NCBI GenBank assembly: GCA_034190875.2
Contig: CM067345.1
Coordinates: forward strand, 27,756,811-27,820,810
Length of the DNA stretch: 64,000 nt
DNA from: Urechis unicinctus
Lineage: Eukaryota > Annelida > Polychaeta > Xenopneusta > Urechidae
Reading direction: 5' to 3'
The notes below the pieces were generated by a model, which worked only from the letters and a program-made list of their open reading frames with translations, ran no database searches and was not told where the DNA came from. The translations under genes were made by a program, and so were the position numbers. How positions within the stretch are numbered: position 1 is the first letter of the stretch; each line of letters opens with the position of its first letter. This document shows positions 52,111-62,872 of the stretch, one piece after another.

Positions 52111-52535
52111 CAAACCACACACAGCATCAGCAAATTTATACATATGCATGACTTAAAGGCTGCATGGTACCAAGTGATTTGTAATTTGCAGCTCTCTGTA
52201 ATGAATGGACAAACACATTATGAAATTGGTGGGTTTGATAGATGGCCACTCAGACAGAACATTTTGCAAATTGCTAATAATCTTATAAGGATATGTGATT
52301 GATTATCCGCTTTCTCCATTACATTTATCCCATGATATCCCATGTGCAGTATGGCTTTGACAAGAATATTTGTAGGCGGGGTGGGGCACTGCCTATGGAG
52401 TGGGGCATTATGACCACAGTTCTGATGGCTATAGCTGCAAGCGTGGCTGAATACCAGGATTATGCAAGCATGGTCAAACATAAGAATTATGCAAGTATAG
52501 ATAAACACAAGGATTCTGCAAGCGAGGCTGAACCC

Positions 52536-52821
52536 CGGGGAGGGCACTTGGCCTTATTCTGGATAGGGGTGTGCCGGGGGACCTTGAAAACCCGTACCCG
52601 TCGTACAAGGTCAAAATGGCCAAAAGCATACCCCGTCGTACAAGGTATTATGCGAATGTATAACCCCTCGTACAGATTGAAGCTCAAAAACATACCCCGT
52701 CGTACAAGTATGAGGCCAAAAAACCCGTCGTACAAGTCAAGAGGCCGAAAAAACATACCCCGTCGCGCGGCACATATGTACTACCTCTATACCATTAAGT
52801 GCCCCCCCCCCCGGGGGCTGA
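52536..52821. mobile_element. GC-ended repeat element (copy B)
   Basis: Ends are inverted repeats: CCCCGGGGAGGGCACTTGGCC on the left and AAGTGCCCC(C)nGGGG on the right. Between them are CCGTCGTACAAG units, the reverse complement of those at 18905-19392, with the shared 'cggcacatatgtactacctctata' end. GGCTGAA occurs on both sides (at about 52528-52535 and 52820-52827) and could be a 7-8 bp target duplication. Copies of GGCTGAA also occur in the local host repeat, so this is uncertain. Non-coding. Confidence 0.62.
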
Positions 52822-52948
52822 ACACAAAGATTCCGCAATCATGGTTAAACACAAGGATTTTATTAGCATGGCTGAACACAGTTTTTTCAGCCATGTTTGT
52901 ATCAGTGTATTATAGCTCTTTCGAACTAAGTACGGGAGTGATGCATGC

Positions 52949-52990
52949 ACAAGGTGATAAATAGAACCTGACGTTGGTCTTTTGGGCTAG
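52949..52990. repeat. Dispersed repeat fragment
   Basis: Matches 10422-10460 with a couple of substitutions. The following ~120 bp ('ccgtccgaccggggctaccatcag' and 'atatgtctactcagag') have a partial counterpart at 57690-57740 (ccccggtcggacggttatat, atatgtctactcagac), so it may be part of a longer dispersed family. Confidence 0.5.
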
Positions 52991-53499
52991 TGTATTACCC
53001 ACCGTCCGACCGGGGCTACCATCAGGGGCTATGTAAATTGCCTACCTAAAGCTTAACCTCTGTAGCTCCAGTCGAACGGTAATATAAATATATATAATAA
53101 TATATGTCTACTCAGAGTAAGACGTCTTGTAGCGCTAAACCCCCTGCACTCATCAACCTGATTGAGATAAATACTGACCACTCCCCATTAATCTCATTCA
53201 CGTACGATAGCAAGTCAAGGTTTGTAACATCCTGTTTGCCAAGCAAATATGCTTTTACCATGTATAGTTGACATATAACGTAGCGATGTGGATGTCAACA
53301 CCAGCTACTTTTTATCTTCTATCTGCTGTGTTTATTATTATTTAACGATCGGAAATGACCGGTGTGAAGCTGGCACAAAACGACGGGACAACCTACGTCT
53401 GGTACAGCTAAGCAGCAAATAGCTTACGCCGAACTTTAACATGTAAACACAGATCAGCTGATCGTTCGGCTGAAACCTAATATGTAAGGTAAGTATAGG
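52991..53499. other. Intergenic, repeat-like
   Basis: No gene recognised; partially repeat-derived as described for 52949-52990. Confidence 0.35.
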
Positions 53500-53905
53500 G
53501 TTTAACGGCACAGCAACACTCATGTGTTATATGGTGCCAAGAAAGGTTTATAGATAACATTAATCAGATTAAGCAGCCGCCTTCTAGGATAAATGAAAAT
53601 GGAGATGGAAAATATTAAAATGGAAACGATTATCCTAGGCTAGGGCAAGTTGTCACCAGCCGATTGACTCAGACAATGACTGGACCAGGCCATTCCAGCC
53701 TCTCGTCTAAATGTAATCATTGCCAAAGTGGTGTGTTATAGATATGGACCTCTCCACTCAACCACAAGAATCCCATTGTCCACCGACATGAGTCGCAACA
53801 CAAGGCCAACAGCCCATGCAGGTTGTCGCCTCTTACGACATGCAGTAGAGGAGGATACAGTGGGCCTATTCTACCCCCGGATCTTTTGTAACATAAACAA
53901 TAAAC
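53500..53905. repeat. Probable gastropod-type dispersed repeat
   Basis: Sequence with 'gcccatgcaggttgtcgcct' followed by 'cttacgacatgc' and 'tctacccccggatc'. I recall closely similar repeated sequence from abalone and other gastropod DNA, but I cannot check it here. Tail boundaries are not defined. Confidence 0.4.
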
Positions 53906-54059
53906 TATAATTAAGCATCGTCGGGAACCATGAACAAACACGTCCGTCTGAAATTCAACATGATTTGTGACGATTGTAATAAAGTTGATTTGAAGCCATC
54001 GCACACTCAGCACAACTCTACAAAAAATTGGGAGGGGAACACCAAATATAACACTGGGA

Positions 54060-54440
54060 TAGCTAAAATGTATTCAGTATACCCCATCGGCATTATAATT
54101 AGCTAGAACCATTTAGTAGGAGGTATGTATATAGAGTTAACATAAAACCATCAACATTTTAACTATCTAGAAACATTTAGTGGAAGCTATGTATATTGAG
54201 TTAATAATAGGCAAAAAATATCACATTTGGCCCCAAGAAACATAAAAACTGAGAAGGGATCCCCAAAGATAACTATTGCCTGCTACTATGCACCCACTAG
54301 GCTACCCAAAACTGTATTCAGTATACCCCCATCAGCATTATAACTATGTAGAACCATTTAGTGGAAGCTATGTATATTGAGTTAACAGTAGGCAAGCAAT
54401 CACAGATTTGGCCCTGTGAAACACAAAAACTAGGAGGTGA
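54060..54440. repeat. Two to three diverged ~90-230 bp tandem units
   Basis: The block 'ttcagtatacccc', 'catcagcattataactat', 'gaaccatttagtggaagc' and 'tatgtatattgagttaa' recurs near 54072, 54155 (partial) and 54312. It is followed each time by 'ataggcaa...tttggccc' and 'aaacacaaaaac'. An old local duplication; no coding content. Confidence 0.7.
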
Positions 54441-55034
54441 ACACAGCAAGATTCAAGAACAAATCAGTGGACATGGCAGGGGTAGACACTAACTTCCAGC
54501 ATTCATTTGTCCCGTAGGACAAGTCCAATGTGAAACCTACTTGCCCCATAAGACATGGAAGTTCACATGGTATGGTTGTTTTTCTTGATGTAAATTACAA
54601 AATCTGATGTAAAAAGATTATTGCATTAAAATTATTAATACTCCAATCGGTAAATGTTAAGTATCATTAAAATTTCTGTTCAGCTTTATGAAAACAGGTT
54701 TCCAAAAATATTAAATGGTACAAATCCACCCCTTGTAAATGCAAGATATTTGTGGCTTCATTCCTTTGTTGGTCATAGCAGTTGAATTTACCAGCCGAGG
54801 TCATATTGGCCCTTTATATATATTTTGTATTTGTTGCGCCATCAGACTCGCAGATTGACACATTGGTTGTACAGCAGTCCACCAAAACACAACGCACCAA
54901 CATCACAACGCGAAGTGTTCAATCAATGGTGCGTTAAAAACCTTTCACAAAACTCCTGCGACTAGTTCGACCTTACATCACTGTCATGACGCTAGCTAGT
55001 TAACGAGACAATGCATACTACCACACGTAACAAG
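54441..55034. other. Intergenic, no gene recognised
   Basis: Nothing recognisable apart from AT-rich sequence and the left target duplication of the fold-back element at 55027-55034. Confidence 0.4.
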
Positions 55035-55120
55035 CACAGGGATTTGCATTGGCCTGCCGGCCGCTATCTTCTATGTATACATAGAATATAGCGCCTGGCA
55101 GGCCAATGTAAATCCCTGTG
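55035..55120. mobile_element. 86-bp fold-back MITE with 8-bp target duplication
   Basis: Nearly the whole element is an inverted repeat. It begins CACAGGGATTTGCATTGGCC and ends GGCCAATGTAAATCCCTGTG, with a central TTCTATGTATACATAGAA palindrome. It is flanked by exact GTAACAAG at 55027-55034 and 55121-55128. An 8-bp duplication fits hAT (or P) transposases. A half copy lies near 35170-35215. Confidence 0.85.
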
Positions 55121-55490
55121 GTAACAAGTGCCTCTGTTTTCGATTCATCATGTACTGGTAGAATAAAGCAACTTGCGGTTAAACCATACATGACGGAGTG
55201 TGAGTCTTTATTATTAGCAGTCAAAGAACTTCACCACACACGAAACTGGCATATGGATCAGTGCTGTATGGTTACTGATTATTCCATTTTACACGCTCGG
55301 CTGCACATCGAAAGATGCTGAAACCTCAGTCTTCAAGGCTTCAGTGTTTGCTCGAGATAACACTGGTTATCGGCGAAGTAATTAACATGTCCGGTCGGAC
55401 AAGTACTTGGGACTTTTCACTTGTCCCATAGACAGAACCACCAGTCCCGGGCAAGCGGACAACCGTTAGTGTCTAGCCCTGCATGGATAT

Positions 55491-55772
55491 CTAGCCCAAC
55501 TGGAGACTGACACTGATCAAGATGAGAAGACCTACAGGACATACAAGATCAACATGCAGCAGCCCCCTACATCACTCCTTTCAAATTTTTCAAAGAAAAT
55601 CATGGACAACATTGACGCTTGATTTCCTGAGTTGGATGTCCTTGCAGCCTTCGGTATCCTAGCAATGCGACCTCTGTCACTTCTGGTACAAGAGGTAGAC
55701 AGCTGGCGTGACGAGCAGCTTAATGTTTTGATCAAACAGTATGGTACAGAGAGAAAGCACTCCTGGCAATAA
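55491..55772 (+). pseudogene. hAT-like transposase / ZNF862-like fragment with nonsense codon
   Basis: A plus-strand reading frame of 93 codons (TDQDEKTYRTYKINMQQ, then FPELDVLAAFGILAMRPLSL, then WRDEQLNVLIKQYG) with a single in-frame TGA at 55620-55622. It resembles the region before the C-terminal dimerisation domain in hAT-derived proteins such as KIAA1586/ZNF862-like genes, where 'D.RFP....L.AF.I..P' is typical. The stop replaces what would be an Arg codon in that pattern. No neighbouring hAT exons recognised. Confidence 0.5.
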
Positions 55773-56069
55773 CATGGGTACTTCCTGTGGGAAGTGACTA
55801 CCTATATGGTCATACTTAGGGACAGGACTCGACTCAGCACTTTCATACTTGATGGAGTAGCTACTCTCTCCTTCTTTCAGCACCCGTACACAAACCTCAC
55901 CTACCATAGAACCAAGAACATGACATAACATGAGTACTGCAACAAGTAGTATTATTGAGATGTGTACTACATGCAAGACCAATAATAATATAAAATTTCC
56001 ATATAAGCAAAAAATTACTTTGGGGACAAAGGAGATGCCTTGGTTTAGGTCTTACTGAAGAATAAATGC
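55773..56069. other. Spacer; unidentified minus-strand ORF
   Basis: A minus-strand ORF (55677-55982) has a protein-like segment, VCVRVLKEGESSYSIKYESA, that I do not recognise. It overlaps the hAT-like relic. Confidence 0.25.
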
Positions 56070-56311
56070 TCATGGGAACCTAATAGGTTGTGACTTCAAG
56101 GGCCGAGTATCATCCATGATCCTGGCTGCCTCTGCCTGCTTAGCAACAGTGACAGTGCTTTTGCACTGCCGACAGATCCGCTTGGGCTTGGGCATATTCT
56201 TGTTGTTGCATTGTGGACAGGTTTTGAACTCTATGCTGTGTTTCTTTTGCCACACTTGTTCATCTATGTTGTCCTCTAACATGCCATATTTAAGCACCTG
56301 TGACTTAGCTA
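56070..56311 (-). CDS. Possible zinc-ribbon exon of unknown protein
   Basis: A minus-strand frame with C-x2-C, 12 residues, C-x2-C (TCPQCNN ... RICRQCKSTV), a classical zinc-ribbon spacing. It is preceded by an AG acceptor-like sequence at about 56312 and runs to a stop at 56070. The rest is charged and plausible as protein. I do not recognise the family and found no confident upstream exon. Confidence 0.35.
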
Positions 56312-57149
56312 TCTACATACAGAAAATATTATACACAAATTATACAGCAGTCACTGAGAATTGACTAAGTATGACAGCAATATTTTATTTGGAGCAGTAA
56401 ATGCTTGGTGACAGTTGCATCTTAAATAATTTATCTCACCAATGTTGAGGTTAGCCATGGATGGAGGTGTTCTTTAAACAGAAGGCCGATTTTGTTTGGA
56501 CAAGCCGTTTTTTTGCTGTTTAGGGCTCTGATGTAACTGGCTGCCGACGGCGAATGATTAAACGGCAGACTTTGCTGTTTAGATATGTTGTAGATAAAGA
56601 TTAGTTCTTTCATATGATACCAAATTCAATCATATAGGCGAATGGGAATAAGTCGTAAATATTACCCGAAAATGGCAAAATGTCGTCATTTTCGGGGCCC
56701 AAAATATCGTGGCGGGATTTATATGGTTGACAGAAAATCGTCGTACGGGCTGAATATTAATCAGAATCACATTTAAACGACAGAATATTGAAGAAAAATG
56801 AAAACGGTATTCTGATCCGAGTGAATGGCATTGAAATCGATATTTAAAAGCTTTAAAATCCGTGGTTTTCTGCTTCAAATCCGGATAACTCGCCGGTATT
56901 TTTACAAATTCACCCCATTCACTCGGCTTCGGGAAGAAGAGACTGTCCCTCCCACAATGGCTTTTACAGCTTTTTGATTGGTTGAATATTCACCCCGTAG
57001 CCCTCCGACGAACCAACCATATCACGAGCAGTTGAAAGCAAAACCGCGCGAAATCCTTTTCGACGCGAACATTAGCTAAGCACGCTGCCAGCTTGTCGTC
57101 AGACGACTTTTCTGCTATTTTCAACTTATTGAGGTATTCCAAATTAGTA
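56312..57149. other. Intergenic or 5' flank of the following element
   Basis: No gene recognised. It may contain the promoter of the decayed gene starting at 57150. Confidence 0.35.
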
Positions 57150-59347
57150 ATGGATTCTGCAGCAAGTGTGCAAGTTTCTAATGGTGAGTTATTTATATAT
57201 TTATGTAATAAAATAAGATCTTCGGTTGAATATATGTAACGATGTAACGCCTCCATGACCATATTTAGAAGAGTCTAAGTTGGCGGCATTGCACGCCGGG
57301 GGCACTTATTCTACCAATTTAGTTAACAATTGTTTTTGTGAAATGTATTCAAAAATAATTATTGTTAATGTAGAATCATTCATTACTGAGGTTGGTTCGA
57401 CAAAGATTATGAGTAGTTTGGGTATTTATTTGGTTGTAACAAGCTCAGAATAAAAAAAAACCCTGACCCAGTAACCACTCCCCACCCGCCTTGCTTGCCA
57501 ACGCCCGATGCGTGCATTTTAAAGATGGCGGGTCTCATCCCCGTGGCGGAGCGGGAGCAGTCTTGCGTGTGATGTCAGTTTTTCGTTTGAAACAGAGACA
57601 GTGGCGCATTTTAACATAAAATCATAGTAAGCATACAACCAAGACAGCTGTTTGTTATATACGATGGTTGGGGTGCATATGGCACTGATTATCCCAGCCC
57701 CGGTCGGACGGTTATATAAAATATGTCTACTCAGACGTGTAGGGCTATACTTATCCAAACGCATGACATGGTCCGAAAAGATGGGATATTAATGTAGCGT
57801 CCACTGTGTTGCAAAATATTAACACTGTGCTATAATATAATCATATGTGCTTCATTCCAATTTTGTACTTATTTCAGGTCAAGTCAAAGACATATTCAAC
57901 AGTATATTTGTAGATGTACATAGTGATAGCAGTCTAAAAACAGGACAAAGACTGCAAAAATTCTTTTCCATGTTGCGTTCTATTGACCCTTCAAGAAGAT
58001 GCTTGCCAACATGCTTATTTTCATCACAGGATAACCTCATAAATGAAGTTATTGTTAAAATGAAGAACACCATCACCGACCAGGCAAGTAACACAAAAAA
58101 ATTAACAATCTACTAGGCGCATGGAGAGAAGAAGCATTGCCATAAGTCACAGCAGGATGGGACAAGCTTTCCACAGAGGAAAAGAGAGGGCTGATCTCGA
58201 TGAACAATTTTTTCTGTGGCCTTCATGTTTTGGTTGGCCTTTCAGAACAAGCCAACAAAACATTGTCAATATGGGAAGCCCTGGTTCATAACGGGCAGAC
58301 GGTAGGTAGTATGGCTTTACCTGGAGCTTTCAATAAAGCAGGTGAATCAGGAACCGCCCGCATGGTAAGGACAATCTGTAAAACTGTTCAAGATCGTGGG
58401 TGCCAGAAGTCTGGGAAGCCTTTGGAATTTAGGGATTTTCTTCAAACTCAAGGTCAAAGGAAACACGTCCCACTAGCGCCATTCAAGGGGAACCGATTTA
58501 ACATCCTGTTCCACAACAGTGCTGGTGTGTTCTACCTTCACAAAGATCTCGAGGTATTCACACAACTTCACAAAGATGACAACAAATTAGTGCTAGCAGT
58601 TGCTGCTGATGTCGCTGTGAAGACTTACCAAGCAGCAGCAAGAGCACTGGGTCTCATAGCTAAGATCGTTACTGAGCCACTGTGGAGAGCCATGGAAGAA
58701 AATGGCCATTTTTCAGATATGACAGCATGTTACAAGGCAATGTTTTCCAAATTTCAACAATGGAATTTTGATGCTAGTCCTGTCCTTGAAGGAACTGCGA
58801 TCCTTCTAACTGAAGAGGTTTCTGAGGCGTGACGACGTATTCGACAGTCTTGCAGAGCCCCATCCGGACACTGATGCTCTCACCAAACAGGCACTAGAAA
58901 TTATCATGTCCTCCTTTCTAGTGATATGCATAAGGCAATTGAAATACCATTTAGAAGGTGGAGAGCACTCATCGTGGTACAGTTACAAGTATCCAGTCCC
59001 TGAATAAGAGGAACACCACGTTTATGTACACCATCAGATATGACGCTTGCCAACTTGAGTACAAGTTTTCACTTCTTGAAGATCTTGAAGCTGGAGATCT
59101 GCAACTTTTGAATTTGTCAGCAGAAGAGTTTGTTGGGCAGCGAATCAAGCACCGTTTTACACCAGAAGATGACGGAGAAGACTACTGGTTCATGGGGAAA
59201 GTGCTCGACTACAGTCGAACAACAGATAAACATCAAATAGCATACGACTGTGAGGATGATGATGAAGACGACGATGACAGCAACTTAGAAGTCTACGAAG
59301 AGCCAATATTAAAAGATTATATATCGGGCGATGTTAGATGGCTTTAA
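57150..59347 (+). pseudogene. Decayed multi-exon gene of an unidentified element, with Tudor-like C-terminus
   Basis: Exon 1 (57150-57183, MDSAASVQVSN) splices by GTGAGT to exon 2 from 57878 (GQVKDIFNSIFVDVHSDSSL) in phase. Exon 2 meets a good frame again at 58117 only if 29 nt (58088-58116, GTAACA...CTACTAG) are removed. A TAA at 58143-58145 then interrupts the frame. The body 58146-58832 (GLISMNNFFCGLHVLVGLSE and NRFNILFHNSAGVFYLHKDL) is a long conserved-looking region of unknown family. Two further frame changes near 58800 and 58960 lead to 59090-59344 (VGQRIKHRFTPEDDGEDYWF), which resembles a Tudor/Agenet-like module, ending in an acidic run. An AATAAA at 59373-59378 follows. I recall similar proteins in marine invertebrate repeats but cannot name the superfamily. 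Confidence 0.55.
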
Positions 59348-59518
59348 AAAGTATATCTTTTTGGGAGGGGTGCAATAAAGTAGCCTATCCAAAATCAGCC
59401 TGACTTCATAACACAGTATAATATCAAAACATCAGAATGGTGAATGTATTGACAATCTACAAGGGTGGTGGGGTAGCAATATGAACAGTTTGCATCGCCA
59501 TTCAATGTGCTAGAATAA

Positions 59519-59830
59519 GCATTGCCGGGAGCTACGGTTATCCCGGATGCTTAGCCTGGCACCTAAAATACCTTTACATCACTGCGTTCTTCAGAATTAT
59601 CAACAGCTCACTCATTTGCCTTGGACCCCAGCCCCCCCCCCCCCCCGCTGAAGTGATGTGCCAATGTACTGTATTGACTATTCTGTTGTTTGTCTTGTTC
59701 AAAGTTCAGTCATTGTATTATGTTTTAACAAATGTATATACTGTACATGAAAAGTCCAATTCAAAAAGTAAATTCCACCGTATTATTGCAGAAGTTTGGA
59801 GAGCATTGCCGGGAGCTACGGTTATCCCGG
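59519..59830. repeat. Pair of 28-bp direct repeats, 284 bp apart
   Basis: GCATTGCCGGGAGCTACGGT followed by TATCCCGG at 59519-59546 is repeated exactly at 59803-59830; the next bases also agree in part (gatgcttagc against ggtgctcagc). Between them is a C run (59634-59646) and AT-rich sequence. It could be ends of an element, or a small local duplication. Confidence 0.7.
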
Positions 59831-59847
59831 GTGCTCAGCTGAACCCT

Positions 59848-62429
59848 CGTACACCCTAATTTTTGTTCATTCATATTCCGCAACTTGTAGATACTTGCTA
59901 CATTTATAAGTGAGTGTGGGAGTTTATATTTATTTTGCCAAGTTGTGCAAGTTATATGTTGGGTGTGTGTGTAAATTTTTTGGGGGGAAATTCCCCCGCA
60001 CTAATTCTCAATAATTTAAGCGGGTACACATAGTAAATGGTTAAGGATTGACACTTAAAGCTTCACAAGTTGCATTTTCAATGTGTATTTATGCAGTGTA
60101 TAAGCTGTTCCTATTTTTTGCAAAGTATCAAAGGGGTATGAGTAATATTTTTTACACAGTCAATGTTTTCGTCAATTTCCCCCCCCCCCCCCAAAAATTT
60201 CCAGTAAAAATATTACCGATGGCCGACCTTAATATGGCCTCAATATACATATATGGAGCAATTAAGTTATTAAAACATTCCCTCTTGACAATAACTGCAT
60301 GCTGCACTGCATACATGAGTTTTAAGGCTCATGGATGATGTGTTTTGGGTGAAAAATAGCTCTTTACCAACAATAAAGCCAAAAAAAATTACGGAATATA
60401 TTCATGACATACCTCCTTCCAAGGGCTCCCATCTAATAACTGGGTCCAAATAAATGATGCAAAACTTCCTAATGATACAACTGGATGTTAACTTATTAAT
60501 AACTGGTAGTTTTAGGGTGAAATAGCAAATATTTTTTCCAATATGAGCAAAAGTTTACCACATATCGTAAAAATCCTTTAAAAAAGTTAGATTTTTGGTC
60601 ATTGAACGATATTTAATATAGAAAGAAGTATTTTAGTGGGAAATAATTGGTATTAGGCCTCACAAACTAGTTCTTTTAAGGTCCACATGGCTGTTATTGA
60701 TCTCAGTTGATCAAATAACTTGTTTCATAATTCAGCATTGAATTATGGGCATTCAAAGTAGGCCTATAATCGAAAAAATGGACCGGACACGGCTAAAAAA
60801 AGTCCAAGACACAAAATACCATTTTCCACAGTCCGTAAATTGTAAAATAAATTTAACCATAGAGTTGTATGCTTTTAATTTGTCTAAGGAGCTCCCAAAC
60901 ATGCCATTTAGTATGAAACAGTAGTCTATAATGATCTAGTATAGATATAATGGCAAACCAAACTTGCCTCATATGGGAAACAGGGAGTTTGTAAAGTGCT
61001 TGTCCAAATTATGTGCCATTTTTGGACCATAAAAATCGCAATAACTTTCTAACGGATCGACATATTCAAAAAAAAAAACAGTTTTGATATGCCCAAAGTT
61101 AGACCTTTCAAATGAACTAATAGCATATTTGATACAAGATTAACTGATTCACAACTTGGTGGTCCTATTATGGACTTGATTACCGGTGTGGCATCAAAAA
61201 ACCTTTCAATATCGCTCAAAGCTAAAGTTTACATATGATATATGGTTCAATCACGAATGAAAACAATTATATGGGTGATTGTAGATGCAATGGTTATTAC
61301 AGCACTCTTGTCATTTTCAACATTTTGGCACAATTACCAGTTTAAAAAGAAAATTGCAACATTAAAATAAAGCATATTGTTACAGACAAGATTCTTAGGG
61401 TTATTTATGAAATATAACAATATCTGCCATAACATATTTGTTTATTTTCAATCTCGCGAGATCTCGTCTTACATGGTTCTACTATTTTGTGCCAACTTCA
61501 CACTGGCATCGAAATGATGTCAACATATCGAAATATCGCGTAAGTGAACATTATGATCTTACTAATCACAACGCTTATACGGATAGCAACGTGATCATGA
61601 TGTGCGAGGAATTAGTATCCCTCGTGGAGGCTGCTGGATGCGGATAATTAACCATCGGATTCTTGTTACACAAGGCAAAATGCTTGTGGTTGGGGAGTGG
61701 CCCAGCAACTGTTCAAGACTTCACGGTGATATGCGAAAAAAACAATAATTCGGGTTGGGGATGGGGGTTCAAGTGTAATTCCTCTAGTTTAACAATGTGG
61801 ATAGAATGAGAGTTTGCAATGTGTATAATTGGTATCGAAAGTATGATTGCTATATATATTGGTTGAATATCGCTCCTCGAGCGGTTTCAATCGATCACAT
61901 AAGTGTTTTGATCCGGATTGAATACACGAGCTGCACATATGAGATCAACGATAACCTCGAGATCAAAAATAAACCATTTCGGGACACTATGCTCTTACAA
62001 AGAATACTTAAATGTTGTTGCTTCATGTTGTGAGAACTGCTCGCAAAAAAAACCTCGTCAATCCAAGCATCTTCACTATTTTTCAATTGCTAACATCCAA
62101 AACATTCCATCGTTGCGGCCCGTCTGATTGACAGGTAATCTCGCGCCGAGTTGCATAAAGAAGCAACAGGAAACCCTGGTGATCCCCCACCCACCTACCA
62201 CACGAAAAGATAAGATCGATTACACAATAAGCTGTTTTTCATTAACAGCGCGTCAGCCAACCAAACCTATATTGCGAAACGCGTCTGCACTGCACCATCT
62301 ATGGCGAGCTCATTTAGTTGGACAGTTAAATTAACACCAAAGCTGGCTTGAGGAGCCGATTCAACAAGAGGGCTTATATTTGAATTATTCTGATTTTTCT
62401 TAGTTAAAGCAAACAACATAAGTACAGGT
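59848..62429. other. AT-rich intergenic DNA
   Basis: No gene recognised over 2.6 kb. It contains a C run at 60180-60192 and several A or T runs. ORFs of 69-96 codons have no domain features. Confidence 0.45.
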
Positions 62430-62872
62430 CTACTCCGATAAGTCCCGTCGCGATTACTCGCGAATCTGCATAACTCGAGCTCAGGTCTTGGAGCCGCTAT
62501 TTTAGCCCTAAATAGCGACTTATTTTAACAAAATAGGAACAAAAAACGGAAGTCTTATTGACATCCGTCATCCGTAGTAGCGTGCTTTCACATCGTGTGA
62601 ATAGGATGAGAACATGTTTGGCGCTAGAGGCAAATATAAACCAGTCCACAACTTAATGAAATCAGCTCATTTTGCATTTCCCATCGAGCATCATCTCTAA
62701 AACAAATCTTATCCGTATTGCTATCCTACCTACATGTTTAACCGCAAAAAAAGGCGGATGACGCGCCAAGCTAGTTTTTCCACTACTTTCGACACACATT
62801 CGCTAACTCGCGCTTTCATTTAACTCGCGGCTCCAATTTATGGATCCGGATTGGCACGAGTTATCGGGGTAG
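62430..62872. mobile_element. MITE-like element with CTAC(C/T)CCGATAA ends
   Basis: The left end is CTACTCCGATAAGTCC; the right end, read in reverse, is CTACCCCGATAACTCG (three mismatches in 16). Subterminal TAACTCGCG and GATTACTCGCGAA motifs recur on both sides, in inverted relation. 443 bp, non-coding. I could not define a target duplication. Confidence 0.55.

Noticed and set aside
52299-52964. 221-codon plus-strand ORF
   Set aside because: It runs through the GC-ended repeat element; no conserved segment outside the repeat.
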